From the NCBI GenBank assembly GCA_964247055.1, contig OZ176050.1, positions 3,038,001 to 3,102,000 of the forward strand: a stretch of 64,000 nucleotides of DNA, written 5' to 3'. Made by a program: the position numbers and the translations under genes. Numbering within the stretch: position 1 is the stretch's first letter; the number at the start of each line of letters is the position of its first letter. Shown in pieces: positions 13,251 to 26,188 of the stretch. A model generated the notes under the pieces. That model saw nothing but the letters and a program-made list of their open reading frames with translations, ran no database searches and was not told where the DNA came from. Source of the stretch: Paragordius varius (lineage: Eukaryota > Nematomorpha).

Positions 13251-15018
13251 AAACTAGCTAGCCCTGACACGCTTCGCTGTGACGTAGTCTCTCCGATAAT
13301 TATTTTTAATAATTTGCAATAAATAGAGGTAATGGAGATAAAAAATAATAAAAAACATATTTAATAAAAAGAATATCTTTAAATGTTCTTTTACGGGCTT
13401 TTGCATAGCTTCAAATGTTGTTTGCTGGAAATCGACCATATTTAAACTGTTCCTTATTAAAGCTAATATCAACTACTTTATTTTAAGACTTTGGTTTTAC
13501 GAAATCATGGTTAAAAGTTTTTTTGAAATTGGGGTTACACAGCTGGGATCAAGGGATATAAAAATAAATAATTTGTGGTGCCTTTTGAAAAGAAAGAATG
13601 ATATACAAATTTCCCAGAATATTTTTAACTGAACTCGTATGGCTTCATATATTTTTGGAAATTAGCTCCTAAATCACGCAATTTTTGTATGGCCAGTTTT
13701 AAACAGGTAGACCCCTACCCATAGACCTATATGGAAAAAGAGCGGAGTTAAATACTTTGCCTTTATAGACAAATATTTGAAATCTTCTTTGATACCATCG
13801 TTTCATAAATTATTCGAAAAATACCTCAACACTAAATAATCGTTATATGATGGCGTATTTTTACAGCTTAAAAGCCCCAAATCAACGACTAATGAAAAAA
13901 TGCCTGACCTTATTTCTACCTGGTTACGGGTAATATTTGAAGCTTTTAATGAGGTCATATAGCTTTTTAAATTTTCTGTAAACTAGCTCCAAACAACCCA
14001 ATTACTATATAGAGGCGCAGTTTTTGGCGGCTTACCCAAGGGCAGGTATTAAAAATCGTAGGGCAAAATTTTGCCTTTATATGGGGAATATCTGGAATTA
14101 TCATGAATTCCATATGTTCCTATTAGTCAGATAGGTTTTCTGAAATTGGGCTCCAAACAGCATGCTGTATCGATATGGTGATGCAGTTTTACGCGGATAG
14201 CCTCCTACAGGGGCTAAACAAAAAAACGCTCAATTTTTTTCATTTGGGTAATACCTGGAATTATAATTGATTTCATATGGTTACATTAGTTTCGAAAAAA
14301 TCGCCTCACAACTAGAAAATCATTTTATGGTAGGACATTTTTCATGGCGTGAACGGCCTAATTGAGGGCTAATTTTAAAAAACCGCACGACCTAAATTTT
14401 TGCCTTGTTACGGGTATTATTTTAAGCAGCTATTGAACTCATTTGAGCTGATAGGTTTTTTGATTAGCCCCAAAGGCACGCTATTTCGATATGATGGGTC
14501 AGTTTTTACGGGTATCTCTTTACCCGGCAGCCAATATAAAAGAAACGCTAGATTAAATTTTTTGCCTTTTAACAGGGAATACCTGGAATCCTAATTAAAT
14601 TTTTACGGTTCATACCTTGGGCGAAAATTAATTCAAAAAATTATTTTTGTGGAAAGTTTTTTGAAAATGGCATTTTACCGAGGGAGCCGGTAAAAAGAGG
14701 GCCTAAATTAAAAAAGCGAGCCGACTATGTTTGGCGCAATTAAAAAAAGTAAAAAAATCATATTTGAAATCAAATGGTCTAAGAAATTTTCCGGAAATTG
14801 TCAAAGACACAAGTTTTGTGGACTCGTGTTTTCAAAAAACCCGTTTTTTGCACGGGGTAGGCTCGAACTGGTGGCCTAATTCATAAAAGGGGCCAAGCTA
14901 TTGTTGGGGCATTCATAAATGATTATATTTTTCGACATTTGGATTTGAATGGGTGTACCGGTTTTCCGGAAACAGATCACCAAGCCACCACTTTCCATTT
15001 CTATAAATATATAGATTA
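13251..15018 (+). repeat. Interspersed repeat R2, copy 1 (long form)
   Basis: It begins with an ACTAGCTAGCCCTGACACG-like head and ends at TATAAATATATAGAT. The same head and tail bound 38763-40056. The interior is made of degenerate tandem units of roughly 230-280 bp, each with motifs such as GCTCCAAA, TTTTGCCTT and GGGTAATACCTGG. This copy has more units than the second one, which explains its extra length of about 0.5 kb. It has no coding potential. The ATATAG-type tail recalls some non-LTR retroposons, but the class is undetermined. Confidence 0.7.
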
Positions 15019-15552
15019 CACAGTGGTGAAATTGGGGGTAAATTTTTCTTTAGGATATCACACCGAACACCGTTGTGACATCTAAATATCAAAAATACAA
15101 GGATAAAAATTGACAATACAGAAATTTTTTTTCCTAATTTTTCAATATATGGTTATAATCGGAAAAAGTCAATTTATTTGCATAATACCAGGGGTGTAAC
15201 TTTCATTTCTAGAGCCGGGTGCCTTAATATGTAAGGGCGCCCCTTTCCCCTCCACTCAACCCCTTGCATTTTAAAAATTTTATTAAATATAAACCGTGAA
15301 AAAAAAGATGCACATTCAACTCGCAAATGTATCAGTAATAAAAAATAATATTGGTTTCTGCACGAAAAGTTCGTCTTAAATATAGATGTTGTATAAAAGC
15401 AGTATTTAAACTGCATTCAAATGCGTGGCCAGACTAAAAAAAATTGAATGGCTTGCGTCCGAAAAAGAGTGGCAATCCTAGGTATTAATAACATCAAAAA
15501 ATGTCACAAAAGTTTAATATCAATTTACTGCATCCTTAGACGTAAATATAGC

Positions 15553-15553
<1 letters not shown>

Positions 15554-15584
<31 letters not shown>
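15554..15584. repeat. (TA)n microsatellite
   Basis: About 15 TA dinucleotides inside the hAT-type element. Confidence 0.85.
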
Positions 15585-15609
15585 ATCCACATTTATTTCT
15601 TTATCCTAC

Positions 15610-15880
15610 TCTATTGTATGGATATTGACGAAAAATATCGAGGCGCCGTTGTTAGGCAGAAGTTTTGTTAAATTATAAGTATTAAAAATATTGCGGCCCA
15701 GTTGTTGAGAGGTGATTATTATCTAAAAAGATGGTGTGTTTTTGATAAAATTACAACCTATTAAAAAAATGGCGGCCTAGTTTAGCAAGATGTGTTGTTA
15801 AATTATTAGTATGAAAAGCTTTTGTTGTCGGAATACAATGTCTAAAAATATTGGGCCGCCGTTGTTGGAAAAGTATAATT
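15610..15880. repeat. Degenerate tandem repeat, about 70 bp unit
   Basis: Four imperfect units share a TTAAATTATAAGTAT-like core followed by a GCGGCCCAGTTGTTG-like block. They lie inside the hAT-type element, which suggests internal expansion. Confidence 0.5.
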
Positions 15881-17053
15881 TTTTATTATGATTATTAGCA
15901 TTATGCAAATTAAATTGCAACTGTCTCTTAATTTTTGCCCAATATAATTTTCTTTTAATTTTTGTTTACTATGAAACCGCTAAGTTTAGGCATTCCTGAT
16001 AATAATAATTTAATGAAATAAATTATTTTACCCTTTGAGATTATATTACGGAAGAAAATGATTGGAATAAAACTTTAAAATATTAAAGCTTTAGTATAGT
16101 AAAAAACGGGAATCTAAACCGGAACGAAAGAAAATTAACATAAAATTAATAATGATCTTATCCTTATATCGACACTTTGGTGATTTAAAGCAAATATTTT
16201 AAGGTAGGGTGCATGAGTGATATGAACAGGCTGAGGTTATGAAAGGTAGGCGCTTGAAGATAAAGTGAAAAGATATAAATCAGGATATGAAACAGTTGGT
16301 TAGATTTTTATATTGATATACTAAATGAAAATTATTAAGATTAAAGGTCATGACCACTCATAAATGGATGATTTTTTTGTTTTAATTAAAATAATAACTC
16401 TCAGATGGCTATTTTTTAAAATGAAATTAAATTTTTTTAAATCCGGCACCCCATGAACTATGGCACCCGGTCAGCCCCCCTTTTAATCCCCTTAGCTACG
16501 CCACTGCATGATCAAAAATTATAAAACTCGTATATGATAAATTTGCAAATTTTGGCTCAATATGAATGAATATATTTAATTAAGTTATTTTATCTAAATT
16601 TAACCCTTAAAAATAGCAACAAAAAAATATTTAATATATATTTTATATTTATATTATATTGAGGGTCCTGTTTGTTTTAAAAATATTTTGAAACCGAAAA
16701 ATTGTTAATGCAGCTGATAGTTTATTTATGACTTTTGCATATCAAAAGAAAACAGCTACCTATTTGTTAATGGATATAATTAATATAGCAATCAGCTCCA
16801 TTTTTTATTAAATTATTCAAGCGTTTATGCGGATTTGCTAAATTTTATTATTTTATCGAAAAGATCCGAACATACTATATTCGTCTTTAAATACCTATGA
16901 ATGTGAATATTTTCTCGTTAATATATTTTAATTGCTAATATCTTTTAAATTATGCCATATATATGAAAAGCAAATAATTAAGTATCCAACAAGATTACAT
17001 ATAATTTGATGTCAAAATTTAATACGATAATTTTAATATGTTATGATTTAAAC

Positions 17054-18976
17054 CAGTGATACTCAAACCGCGCCCGCGGGCCGCATGCGGCCCTAAGGGT
17101 GCTTTAAAATTGCCCTATGACCATATTGATACAAATTATTTTTTTTATTGATAAATTTTTAAAATTTACATTAACGAATTGTCGCTTACTAGATTTAATT
17201 TTGGTAATTTTTATTTTTTACCCAATTTGAAATGTAGAAAATTTTCCTACATTAAAATGATTTAAAAATTTTGACACACGTTGTTTCTGTTTCTGTAATA
17301 TATTTTTCTATTTTAAAATTTTATTGCATTCCCTTTTTGTATTTAAGCAAGCCTTTTACCCAAACTTGCCAAGAAAATTTATATAGCTTTTTCACAGGGA
17401 TAAGCTGTGTAGCTTCGTATGAAATTTGCTATATTTTAAGATAAAATATGAAACGTTTACTGACTCCTTACTAATAAAAGAATATCTAATAAATGATTGC
17501 TTTTTTATTTGATAAATTCCATAACGATCAGATCATGAAGCAAATTAAAATTTAACATTCTGATTCAATTGTGCTCGACGCATTGAAATTTTTAACAATA
17601 CATTATTGGCTCTAAAAAACTGCAAATATTTTATTATTGCTATTCATTCTAGGCACTTCGTGAGATTTTGCAACAACAACATAATCAACGAGGAATATTT
17701 AAAATTTATCAATGAATAATACCTCAAAAGGAATTAATTTTCTGAAAATAATTAGCATTTTTTTCGATAATAATGGTATATCTATGAAAAAATTGGTTTT
17801 AATCTGCACGGATGTCCCTCTATGATAAAACAAAGGATTTATTCCTTTTCTGAAAAACAAATATAATTTGCATTGAATCAGTAATTAAAACGGTTGTGGA
17901 TATAGTTAACCTGTGGCAGAGAATTCAACCGCCGTAAATTCTACTAAAAACCTTCTTAAAGATATCCACGGTGAGTTTGGTAATATCTTTTTGTACACCG
18001 CTGTGAGATGACTATATCAAATTTAATAGATTTTTTATTTTAAGACATGAAATTTTATTATTTATAAAAGATATCAGAAAGTTTGACGAGGATTAATAGT
18101 GACAAGTGGGTGTTATCAACTTACCCTTGCGACATTACTCACAATCTTAGTATTTTTAATAAGAGTCTTCTAGGGAGCAAAATAATAACCCAATTCGCTA
18201 ATCATATTTTCTTTTGAAAAATTAGTAATATATAAAGAAGATTTTATAAATAAAACACTCCTATATTTTCCAACACTTAAAACAATTCATGTAGTAAATA
18301 TGGAATTACCACGAAAATTAATTTTAAAATAATCAATCATTTAACATTTTTATCTAATGAGATGAAATTCAGTTAAGACTTAAGAAATATCGATTGCTTA
18401 AACTCGTTGAAAATCCATGCATATGGATATATCTAATATTAAGCAACTCTATTCGGTTATGATCAGGCGCATATAATTCGTAGATTTTAAAAATATCCAA
18501 TTCGGAAACTAGTTCAAGGAGAATCGTAGAGAAGAAAGATATGTAGAGTTTTGGCAAGATGTGCCAAATAAATATGAAAATATAAAAAATGTGCTCAAGT
18601 TATCTTAACTGTTTTTCCTTCAACTTACACGTGTGAGACGGCATATTCAAAAATGATGTATGTCAAGAATAATAGATATCGCTGAATGATCAAATGAATG
18701 ACATATTTTAAGATTGGCCTGTCAATGAGGCGAAATTATTGGTTAACATCAAAATAAATATTGTTATAATATTGTATTTTTTTAAACTAAATGGTGCAAT
18801 ACGAGTTTTTAGCTGGATTTACATGCGATCCGCGAAAAATTCATTGTGCTGATTTAGAGTATAAATAAGTGCATATGTCAAATAGCTTTGGGATTTTTGC
18901 CATTATTAGGCATATGGCCCTCGAAAAAAATATATATATTATTTGGCCCGTCAAATTTTTTTGGTGAGTACCACTG
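17054..18976 (+). mobile_element. hAT transposon fossil with 8-bp target duplication
   Basis: The left end is CAGTGATACTCAAACC and the right end, reversed, is CAGTGGTACTCACC. Both sides are flanked by the identical 8-mer ATTTAAAC (17046-17053 and 18977-18984), the target-site size of hAT elements. The interior carries decayed transposase on the plus strand: a segment reading HGEFGNIFLYTAVR near 17970 matches the GDLLYHTEVRW region, and STYTCETAYSKM near 18620 matches the C-terminal hAT dimerisation region of the GTF2IRD2/ZBED-like group. The frame is interrupted by several stops, so the element is inactive. Confidence 0.85.
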
Positions 18977-18984
18977 ATTTAAAC

Positions 18985-20430
18985 TCTTGATGTAGACTTT
19001 CACTTTTTAAATATTAGTTTAAATTTTTTGCTTGATAATTAAAAAATTATAAATATTAATAATCAGCTGTTTAGCGCATTTTGGCTTTTTGCATTTATTT
19101 CGCCTATATCATACTTTGGTTTCTAATTATTTTGTTGGATCTGATAATTCATTTACCAAATCTACTAACTTAATTTTCCTCAAGCTAAAATGGACGCTTT
19201 GCGTTTTAAACAAAATAAATATGGATAGGTCTCTAAATTTTAATTCTTCGAGACACAAAAGACGCCATCTAAATATAAAAAGGATAGTTATGTTTTAGTG
19301 TATAAAAATCAAGTTACATATAAATATATATAATAAATATGTCTACCTATAACATTCAAGACAAATGTATTTTTAAATTTGTGAATATGCATATTGGTCT
19401 ATTTTCGGGATCGCATATGCCAAAAATATTGTTGGAAATAAAGTAATTTGCCTATCAAGGCTATTAGTTATATTGCTATAATACTGTTTTAAACACAAGA
19501 TGAGGTTAATTTTTGTCGCATCAAAATAATTTTATATAAATATAATTGAAAAAATGAATTCGTCCAATTAAACATCTTTTTACAGGTGTTTAATTTTCCA
19601 TACTTCATAACACATACCAGATGTCATTTTTAAAAGAATATTTACTAGGTCCCATTAAATAAATTATTGTAAAGAAATATATTTTTTGGATGAATTATTT
19701 GGATATTGCTGTGAATATATAAAATCACACTTGTGCTTAAAAACCACACTATTAATAGTTTTCTGAAAAATACTCTCAATAAAATCCCTAAAAGTTTTAT
19801 ACATATCTAAATTTATTGTTGTAAACTCTGCGCATAAATTAGCATACAATATTGAATAAGTTGTCTCTAGAGAGATTTTCGGATTACCATTTTATATAAA
19901 TAATACTTTGGTGACACCATCATTAATAATTTAAAAGTCCGTTCAAATTAAAGTTTTCAACGTTGTCACTTGTTTAGTTTTACAAAGAGGGGAATGAACC
20001 CTGATGCTAAAATTATTTATACAAAATTTTATAATATCCATCTAGCTATTTTGTGATACTTTAATATTTAAAAATTAAAAAATATGCAAATTTATGGAAA
20101 ATATTTAAAATATCAATTCCTATTCTATTAATTTATATGTACCCATTAAAGGACAACGGGTGCATCTTAAAGCTAAACAGATAGATAAGTTACTGGGGGG
20201 GGGGGGGTGGCGATTTCAAATACATAATCAATCAATGTTAAATGTACATGGTGTCTAAAATTTGGACACATAAATTATTTTTGTCTTTTTAGTATTTGTT
20301 TATAAAAATATTCATCAGCTTTTTGAACGCGAAGAAATTGGGGATTACATTATAGGGAAAACCCAAAACACTGAATTAAAGCGGCCATATTTAATAAAAT
20401 ATTTATTCATGGTTAAAACGCTGCAAATTT
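18985..20430. other. Gene-poor AT-rich region
   Basis: No exon, RNA gene or mobile-element end is recognised between the hAT fossil and the possible LINE scrap. Confidence 0.35.
20195..20207. repeat. Poly-G tract
   Basis: Thirteen consecutive G, which is striking at this base composition. It may be a slippage product. Confidence 0.8.
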
Positions 20431-20700
20431 GTAGATGATTGGAAATTGTCATGAATTTATACGTTTTTTATATATCACCTATGTGATGAGAGCCGATAAA
20501 ATGGGAAAAGCGACCATGTTAGGCCCAGTAGAAGGAACTAGAAAATTTGTTAGGCCTAAGCTACTATATTTATTTTGGACTAAAAAAAATACAGCACATT
20601 CAATCCATCAACTCGCTCAGGGATATATCAACAAAACGCTATAGTCCAAGCGTCAAAACTGCCCCAAATTTTTTATGCAAACAAAGTGATATTTATCATC
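20431..20700 (+). mobile_element. Possible LINE 3' coding remnant
   Basis: A short open frame contains EGTRKFVRPKLLYLFW after a basic stretch. This resembles the GTRxRGRPKxRWxD tail found near the C-terminus of many non-LTR retrotransposon polyproteins. No reverse transcriptase motif is seen nearby and the frame soon stops, so at most this is a scrap. Confidence 0.3.
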
Positions 20701-21112
20701 ATATAAGATATTTAACAAGTAGCATCTGAAACGCAACATTTAATTAAAATGTATCAAAATAGGTTAAAGATTTTGTGAGGGTATTTAAGATCGAAAAACA
20801 AAGTTAAACATTATCAATTCAAACCACAGTTTTTTAGTTATTCCAACTTTCTATCAATAACATATAAATTGGCTATCATAGGAGATTATATATGCTTTTT
20901 TATGTATCAACCCAAATATCATTTCGCAAATTTTGAAAAGTTTTTGGTAGGTATCTAACGGGTTGTTTTATCAAACCAAAAATCAAAAAGTCGTTAAAAA
21001 ATCTGAAAAACTATCTTAAAGTCGGTGGTTGTGTTTAAAATTATAATAAGCATTAATAATATTTTATAATATATTTTTGAATTCAAAACCATCGAAGCTG
21101 AAAAAAATAAAA

Positions 21113-21113
21113 G

Positions 21114-21141
<28 letters not shown>
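21113..21141. repeat. (TA)n microsatellite
   Basis: About 14 TA dinucleotides. Confidence 0.85.
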
Positions 21142-21145
<4 letters not shown>

Positions 21146-21445
21146 ATAGCAATTTTTAAAGTTTTGACAATTTATAATTATTTAAATTTATAACATTCAT
21201 ATACAGCTGATCGCCTTATATCATTGTTTTAGATTTTTTCGGATATCCAACCCAACACCCAAGTTTCCAATTGTGAAAACTGGCTGAGTTCAACTATGTA
21301 AAAACATAAAAATGTCTAACTACATTTAAAACCCTTAATATGGCGTATTTACAGAATATTATATAAGCCTTTTCATACCTATAAGTAAGGTCTTACCGAT
21401 TTATTAGGCGTTTTATATGTGATATTAGTTGCATCGATTTAAACC

Positions 21446-22679
21446 AGTGGTTCCTAATAGGCTGGCAGGCAACGCAGTAGAAAATATGGGGTTGGGGGGA
21501 AGGGGGCGAAAAATTTGGAGAAATGACCTTAAATTTATGTTAATAAGCATAATGTGTACTATTGTTGATAATTTGTTTATTTTTAATTATAAACATTCAC
21601 CTTAAATTTTTACATCAGTTTTACAATAGTTAAAATTAGTGTTACTAACGCCATGATTCGGCGCTCTTTATAATTAAAGCTGCTCCCGTGTCTGATTGCC
21701 TTATATCTAATTTTAGATAATACTGTAAAAAATATTTATTATTTATTTATAACAAATATAAATTTATGTATATTATTATCTATTAAATTGCAATTTTTAT
21801 CTATTAGGTTTATAACTAAATAAGTATCTTATGACTATTTTACAAACTACTGACTGATATCCGTATTTTGGGTTTAATTTTTTTATGTGCATTTATGACG
21901 CCCACCAAATTGATTAAATCTGAAAGCTGTCGATTTTCTAAATAAAAATTCCAAAAACATTAGTAAACCTAAATTTGGCGTACTATCATATATGATACAT
22001 GAATATTTTTTGCTGCTAAGATTATTATTTCAAAAACTAATGGTAGTTTTGAGCAAAATTGACAAAAAATCACCGAACAAAATTTTCTAGGATTTGTTGA
22101 ATCCGTATTCATTACAAAATCAAAAGCAATGGGCTCCCACCAGGGCACTTTAAAAAATTGAGCTTATAACTTTTATAAAGAAAATAAAAGATTTGATAAT
22201 AAAGGCGATGCTGGCAAACAAAAGGTTTGGGAATGTTATGTTTTATATCTTATTTGGATGGGTAAAATAATAATAATAAAAATCATAAAAATTAAATAAA
22301 TCTAGTCCCTAATCAATATATAGTTTTTTTATAATTAAAAATTATTTTTTGTTTACCCGGAAAATTGATTATTATGACGATGTCAAATCTTACTTACTTT
22401 TTATAAGTAGGTACAATGACAGTAATTTTTTATGTATTAGTTTATAATACCACATTATTTAATACGATAATTTTAAAAATGCGGCAAATTAATTCGATTG
22501 CATACAATTTGTCCACATGACCTTTTAAATAGATATATAGATATATAAATATATCAACTTGATGTAAAATTACACCCAAAACATATATTTCACCTTGAAT
22601 TCAGCTCTTTTTGACATAAATTATCTCTTTTATTCAGGAGATATGTGCATAATAAATCCTCCATATATATAAATATATA
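21446..22679. other. Gene-poor region with a solitary hAT-like end
   Basis: CAGTGGTTCCTAATAGG at 21446, preceded by GATTTAAAC, looks like a hAT left terminus followed by G-rich sequence. I could not find its right end. Nothing else is recognised. Confidence 0.35.
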
Positions 22680-22990
22680 TATACCAGCAATTCAATTCAC
22701 CCTTAAACAATTCAAATTCACCCTTGAACAATTCAAATTCACCCTTAAACAATCCAAATTCACCCTAAAAATAAATTATATGTTTTCGGGCTTTTATAAC
22801 TCACCATTAATATAAAATATATTCTTAAGGCATAGTTTATTTTTTAGTATTATATCAATTTTGGACAAAATTTGATTTTTTAAAAAATATAAAAAAATAT
22901 AGGTAATTTTTAAAATTAAAACACGCATAATTTATTTTAGGGTATATTTGAATTGTTCGAGGTTCAAGGGTGAAGAACTGTGAATGGTAT
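22680..22990. mobile_element. Small element with 21-bp iterated termini (member A)
   Basis: The left end has four tandem copies of a 21-bp unit (CAATTCAAATTCACCCTTGAA and variants) at 22688-22769. The right end, 22949-22986, carries the unit in inverted orientation (GGTTCAAGGGTGAA). The two sides are joined by about 180 bp of AT-rich non-coding DNA. The element sits in TA-rich flanks, TATATACCA on the left and TGGTATATA on the right. It matches member B at 28648-29239 in architecture and in unit length. Confidence 0.65.
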
Positions 22991-23817
22991 ATATATTAAC
23001 ATTTTTTACAAATATGATTTTGGAATAATTAATTGTACCGAATTTATATGTATAAATTAACATTTTGTTAATTAGCTCGCAGTTCTTAAAGATCTTTAAG
23101 CGACCGTCACTTATGGCTAAAGTTTAGACACGTTTATTTAAGTGGCCAACCTCAAATTTTTATAGTGACTAATTTATTATTTAATATGTAAATAAACGGA
23201 TGTTAAAAATTTAATTATAAATTTTTTAATCATTTTTAATTAAAAACACTTCAGCCAAGACATATATATTGTCATTAAAAAATATATTACATGACTTTTA
23301 AATAACATTTTGGAAAATACAAAAACAAATTAAAAATATATAACAATTTTTATCTTGTTTCTACTTAACTTTGCACCTAGGTAATAAAATATTTATCGAT
23401 TTTCCCAGTACGAAACCAACAGGTTTTTTCCCACCTTAATGTATAACGATATTATTATATTTTTTAATTTAAAATCGATATTTTAGCCAAGGTATAGTTC
23501 CTATTAACTTAACATTACCCACCCAAATTTTTCTCTTTGGGTCAAATTAAATAAAAATTAAAAACAGTTTAAATGTGCAATTTTTTTTAATTTATCGAAT
23601 ATATAAATAAATTCTTTGTTAATAGGGTCGTCAAAAAATATTTTAATTGTACAACCTATTGGTTTATGCAGCGGGGATCACAAAATAAGTTATATATTTC
23701 TGTGATAATATAAAATGACGCCATTTAAGCCTCTATCTGTTTATTTTATTTGGGACACAAAATGAAAAAAATATTACTATTTATATTATTAATTAAATTA
23801 TTTATAAGGGTAATAGG

Positions 23818-23860
<43 letters not shown>

Positions 23861-24120
23861 TAATTTCGTTTAAAAGGTACAGAGAAATCTACGCCTTTTC
23901 CACCATATTTGTCTCTATATCACATTTTTTAACCTCAAAATATATTTTTTTGTATTGTTTTAATATATTTGGGTATTCCATGTTGTGGATAACAATTTTC
24001 GAAATTCAAATATTTAAAATCATTTTTATTATAAAAATGTAAAAGGAAATAAATTATTCAATAATAATTAATTCTTGGATCTAGTGGATACTAAAAGGTA
24101 ATTTTTATTATAATAATTAA
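22991..24120. other. Gene-poor AT-rich region
   Basis: A (TA)n tract occupies about 23819-23857. No exon, RNA gene or mobile element is otherwise recognised. Confidence 0.4.
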
Positions 24121-24123
24121 TAA

Positions 24124-25226
24124 CACTAGACAACAAATTTTTCTGCCACTCGAGTTTTTTGCATTTTTTGATATTTAATATCATTTTAACAGTAAATCTG
24201 AAATAAAAATTTTAACTCGTTGGAAGAATTTTGTATAATTTAATTTTTTTGATTATGCGCCCTCTTTATCAAAATTTTACTAAAAAATGTTTTTCTTTGA
24301 AAATATACAAGTAATGCCCATTTGTAATATATCATTCAAAAGAGTATTAAAAACTCGATAAAATGTATACTAATATGTATTACATCGACAGTTAATATTG
24401 GACAGAAAGAGCGACAAACGCGCGAAGCGAGAGCATTTTTTTTAATTATTATATTTTAAAAACTAATGGATGAAAATAGCTCAAAGATGGAGATGAATGT
24501 CCAAAAAAGATAACACAAGAAAGTTTTTTTGATTAAAACATTTTTTATTGCTTTTATGTCACTCAAAACAGCCATTTTTAAGTTATTTGTTTTTTAAAAA
24601 TTACCATTTCATCAATATTAATTTATTTTCTTTACAAGGCTGATAATTTCGTAAATTTAAAGATAAAAACAAAGTTTAAGGATTTTACCTAGTGGATACT
24701 AAAATGCATAGTTATAACTGTAAATATATTACATAATGGCTATAAATGATCTATGATAATAAATTTTTTTATTAAAAAAGCAAACCAAAAGCTTTTCCAA
24801 ACATGTTTTTAAATTAAATACTAATATAACCCTAATAATTATATTAAAATAATTTATATGATTTTCAAATTAGTTTGTCTGTGAAAATTCTTGACTTATT
24901 TAAAGATTGAAAATTTTGACCATTTAAATTCAAATAACTTTTACATCCGATGGAGTTAAATGACTTACTACCATTTAAAAGATGCAGTTTTTTGCGCTCT
25001 TTCGAATGATATAAAATACATGGCTTCATATCTAAAACTTTAAATTTTCGAAATTTCGAGTTTAATGTTAAATCGGGGCCAAAAATATCGATAAACTCTA
25101 ATATAAAAAAATTCTTCCATGTAAGACCAATTTTCTTTTCAGATATACTAATTATGTACTTTAATGAAATAAATTTTAAATTTACAAGAATGGCAGTTAA
25201 AAAAAGTTAAAATTTGTTGTCTAGTG
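24124..25226. mobile_element. CACTA-like non-autonomous DNA transposon
   Basis: The left terminus CACTAGACAACAAATTTT is repeated as its exact reverse complement at the right end. Both sides are flanked by TAA (24121-24123 and 25227-25229), the 3-bp target duplication usual for CACTA/EnSpm elements. The 1.1-kb interior has no readable transposase, so it would depend on a relative elsewhere. CACTA elements are known in schistosomes and other animals. Confidence 0.75.
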
Positions 25227-25689
25227 TAATTAAGTTAACATAAAGCAGATTCGTTGTAATAGAAGAGATAATTTAGAATCCAAAAATATGCCAAAAAATG
25301 ATATACGAACTAAAATATTTAATTTATGTATTAAATTTTTAAAGCGCGTTTATTTGGCTTTCATTATGAAATCGACCTAAATGATATGACAAATTGAACA
25401 TGTCTAAATATTATTCCCATTTATATGTGTTTAAATTTAAAAAAATTGTTGTAAACAAAGCACTTAAAATTTACCATTATATCATTAAATAAAATAATCT
25501 AATTAATATAGCAGATAATATCAGATTACCAAATGGTGTCAATTTTTAGTTCGCTCTGCTGCGGAGAATTAAAAAGAGTCATGAGAACTTTAGACTTTTT
25601 CGGGAAACGCTTATAATATGATTGAAAAAATTAGGAGAAGCCAAAAAGCTTATAATTATTAATGTACAGACCATAAGATAGAAAATTTC

Positions 25690-25918
25690 TATTTGCAAAA
25701 ATATATATTCAAAAGTTTAATAAAATTCATATTTTTTGACCAAATCTGAATAAGTTTTTTTATTGGCAACGAACTCAAAAAATTGGTGAAATAAATCGTA
25801 TTTATATTGCGTTTGCATTTTTTGCAGTTTTAAAATTAAAGTCTAATAATGAAATATTCATTAATATCTACTTATCTATCTAATGCGGCCCGCGAAATCA
25901 TTTGTGTTGAAACCCCCT
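25690..25918. mobile_element. hAT-type MITE, left part lost or unclear
   Basis: The right end, GCGGCCCGCGAAATC then TTGTGTTGAAACCCCC, belongs to the same family as the copies at 25924, 32298, 35189, 38277 and 57816. The interior, with TTGCGTTTGCATTTT, also matches. It abuts the next copy with only a few bases between. The left boundary is uncertain. Confidence 0.5.
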
Positions 25919-25923
25919 TAAAC

Positions 25924-26188
25924 CAGGAGTGTTTGACACGTGGCCCTTCAAGTTATGTGCGGCTGCAAAAAATTTGGAAATCCATGATTTGCAAAAATAT
26001 GCTCACAAAATCTAGGGAAAATTGATATTTTTAAACATTTTTTTTGTTATATTGTGTTTGCATTTTACAGTCTTACGTTTGAAACTTAATAAATTTTCTA
26101 TGAATACCCATATATATATTTTAAATGCGGCGCGTCAGATTTTTTGAGTTATAATGTGGCCCGGGTAGCCATTCGTGTTGGCACACTG
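25924..26188. mobile_element. hAT-type MITE
   Basis: It begins CAGGAGTGTTTGACACG and ends GTGTTGGCACACTG, giving inverted ends of the CAGGGGTGTCCAACAC kind. The interior AATTTGGAAATCCA and TTTGCATTTTAC blocks recur at 57816-58115. It is non-coding, 265 bp. No clear target duplication remains. Confidence 0.65.

Larger units (their letters stand above)
15189..16506. mobile_element. Non-coding hAT-type element (CAGGGG/CAGTGGCG ends)
   Basis: The left end starts CAGGGGTGTAAC and continues to a CCGGGTGCC block. The right end, read as reverse complement, starts CAGTGGCGTAGCTAAGGGG and reaches the same CCGGGTGCC block. This is the layout of hAT terminal inverted repeats. Flanking 8-mers CATAATAC and CATGATCA are only partly alike, so the insertion is old. 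No transposase is readable. The centre holds short tandem repeats. Confidence 0.65.

Noticed and set aside
20435-20644. Independent host gene
   Set aside because: The only protein signal is a LINE-like GTRxxxRPK tail, with no splice-supported continuation.
22688-22769. CRISPR-like array
   Set aside because: The 21-bp units are directly adjacent without spacers, in a eukaryotic context, and have an inverted partner 180 bp away.
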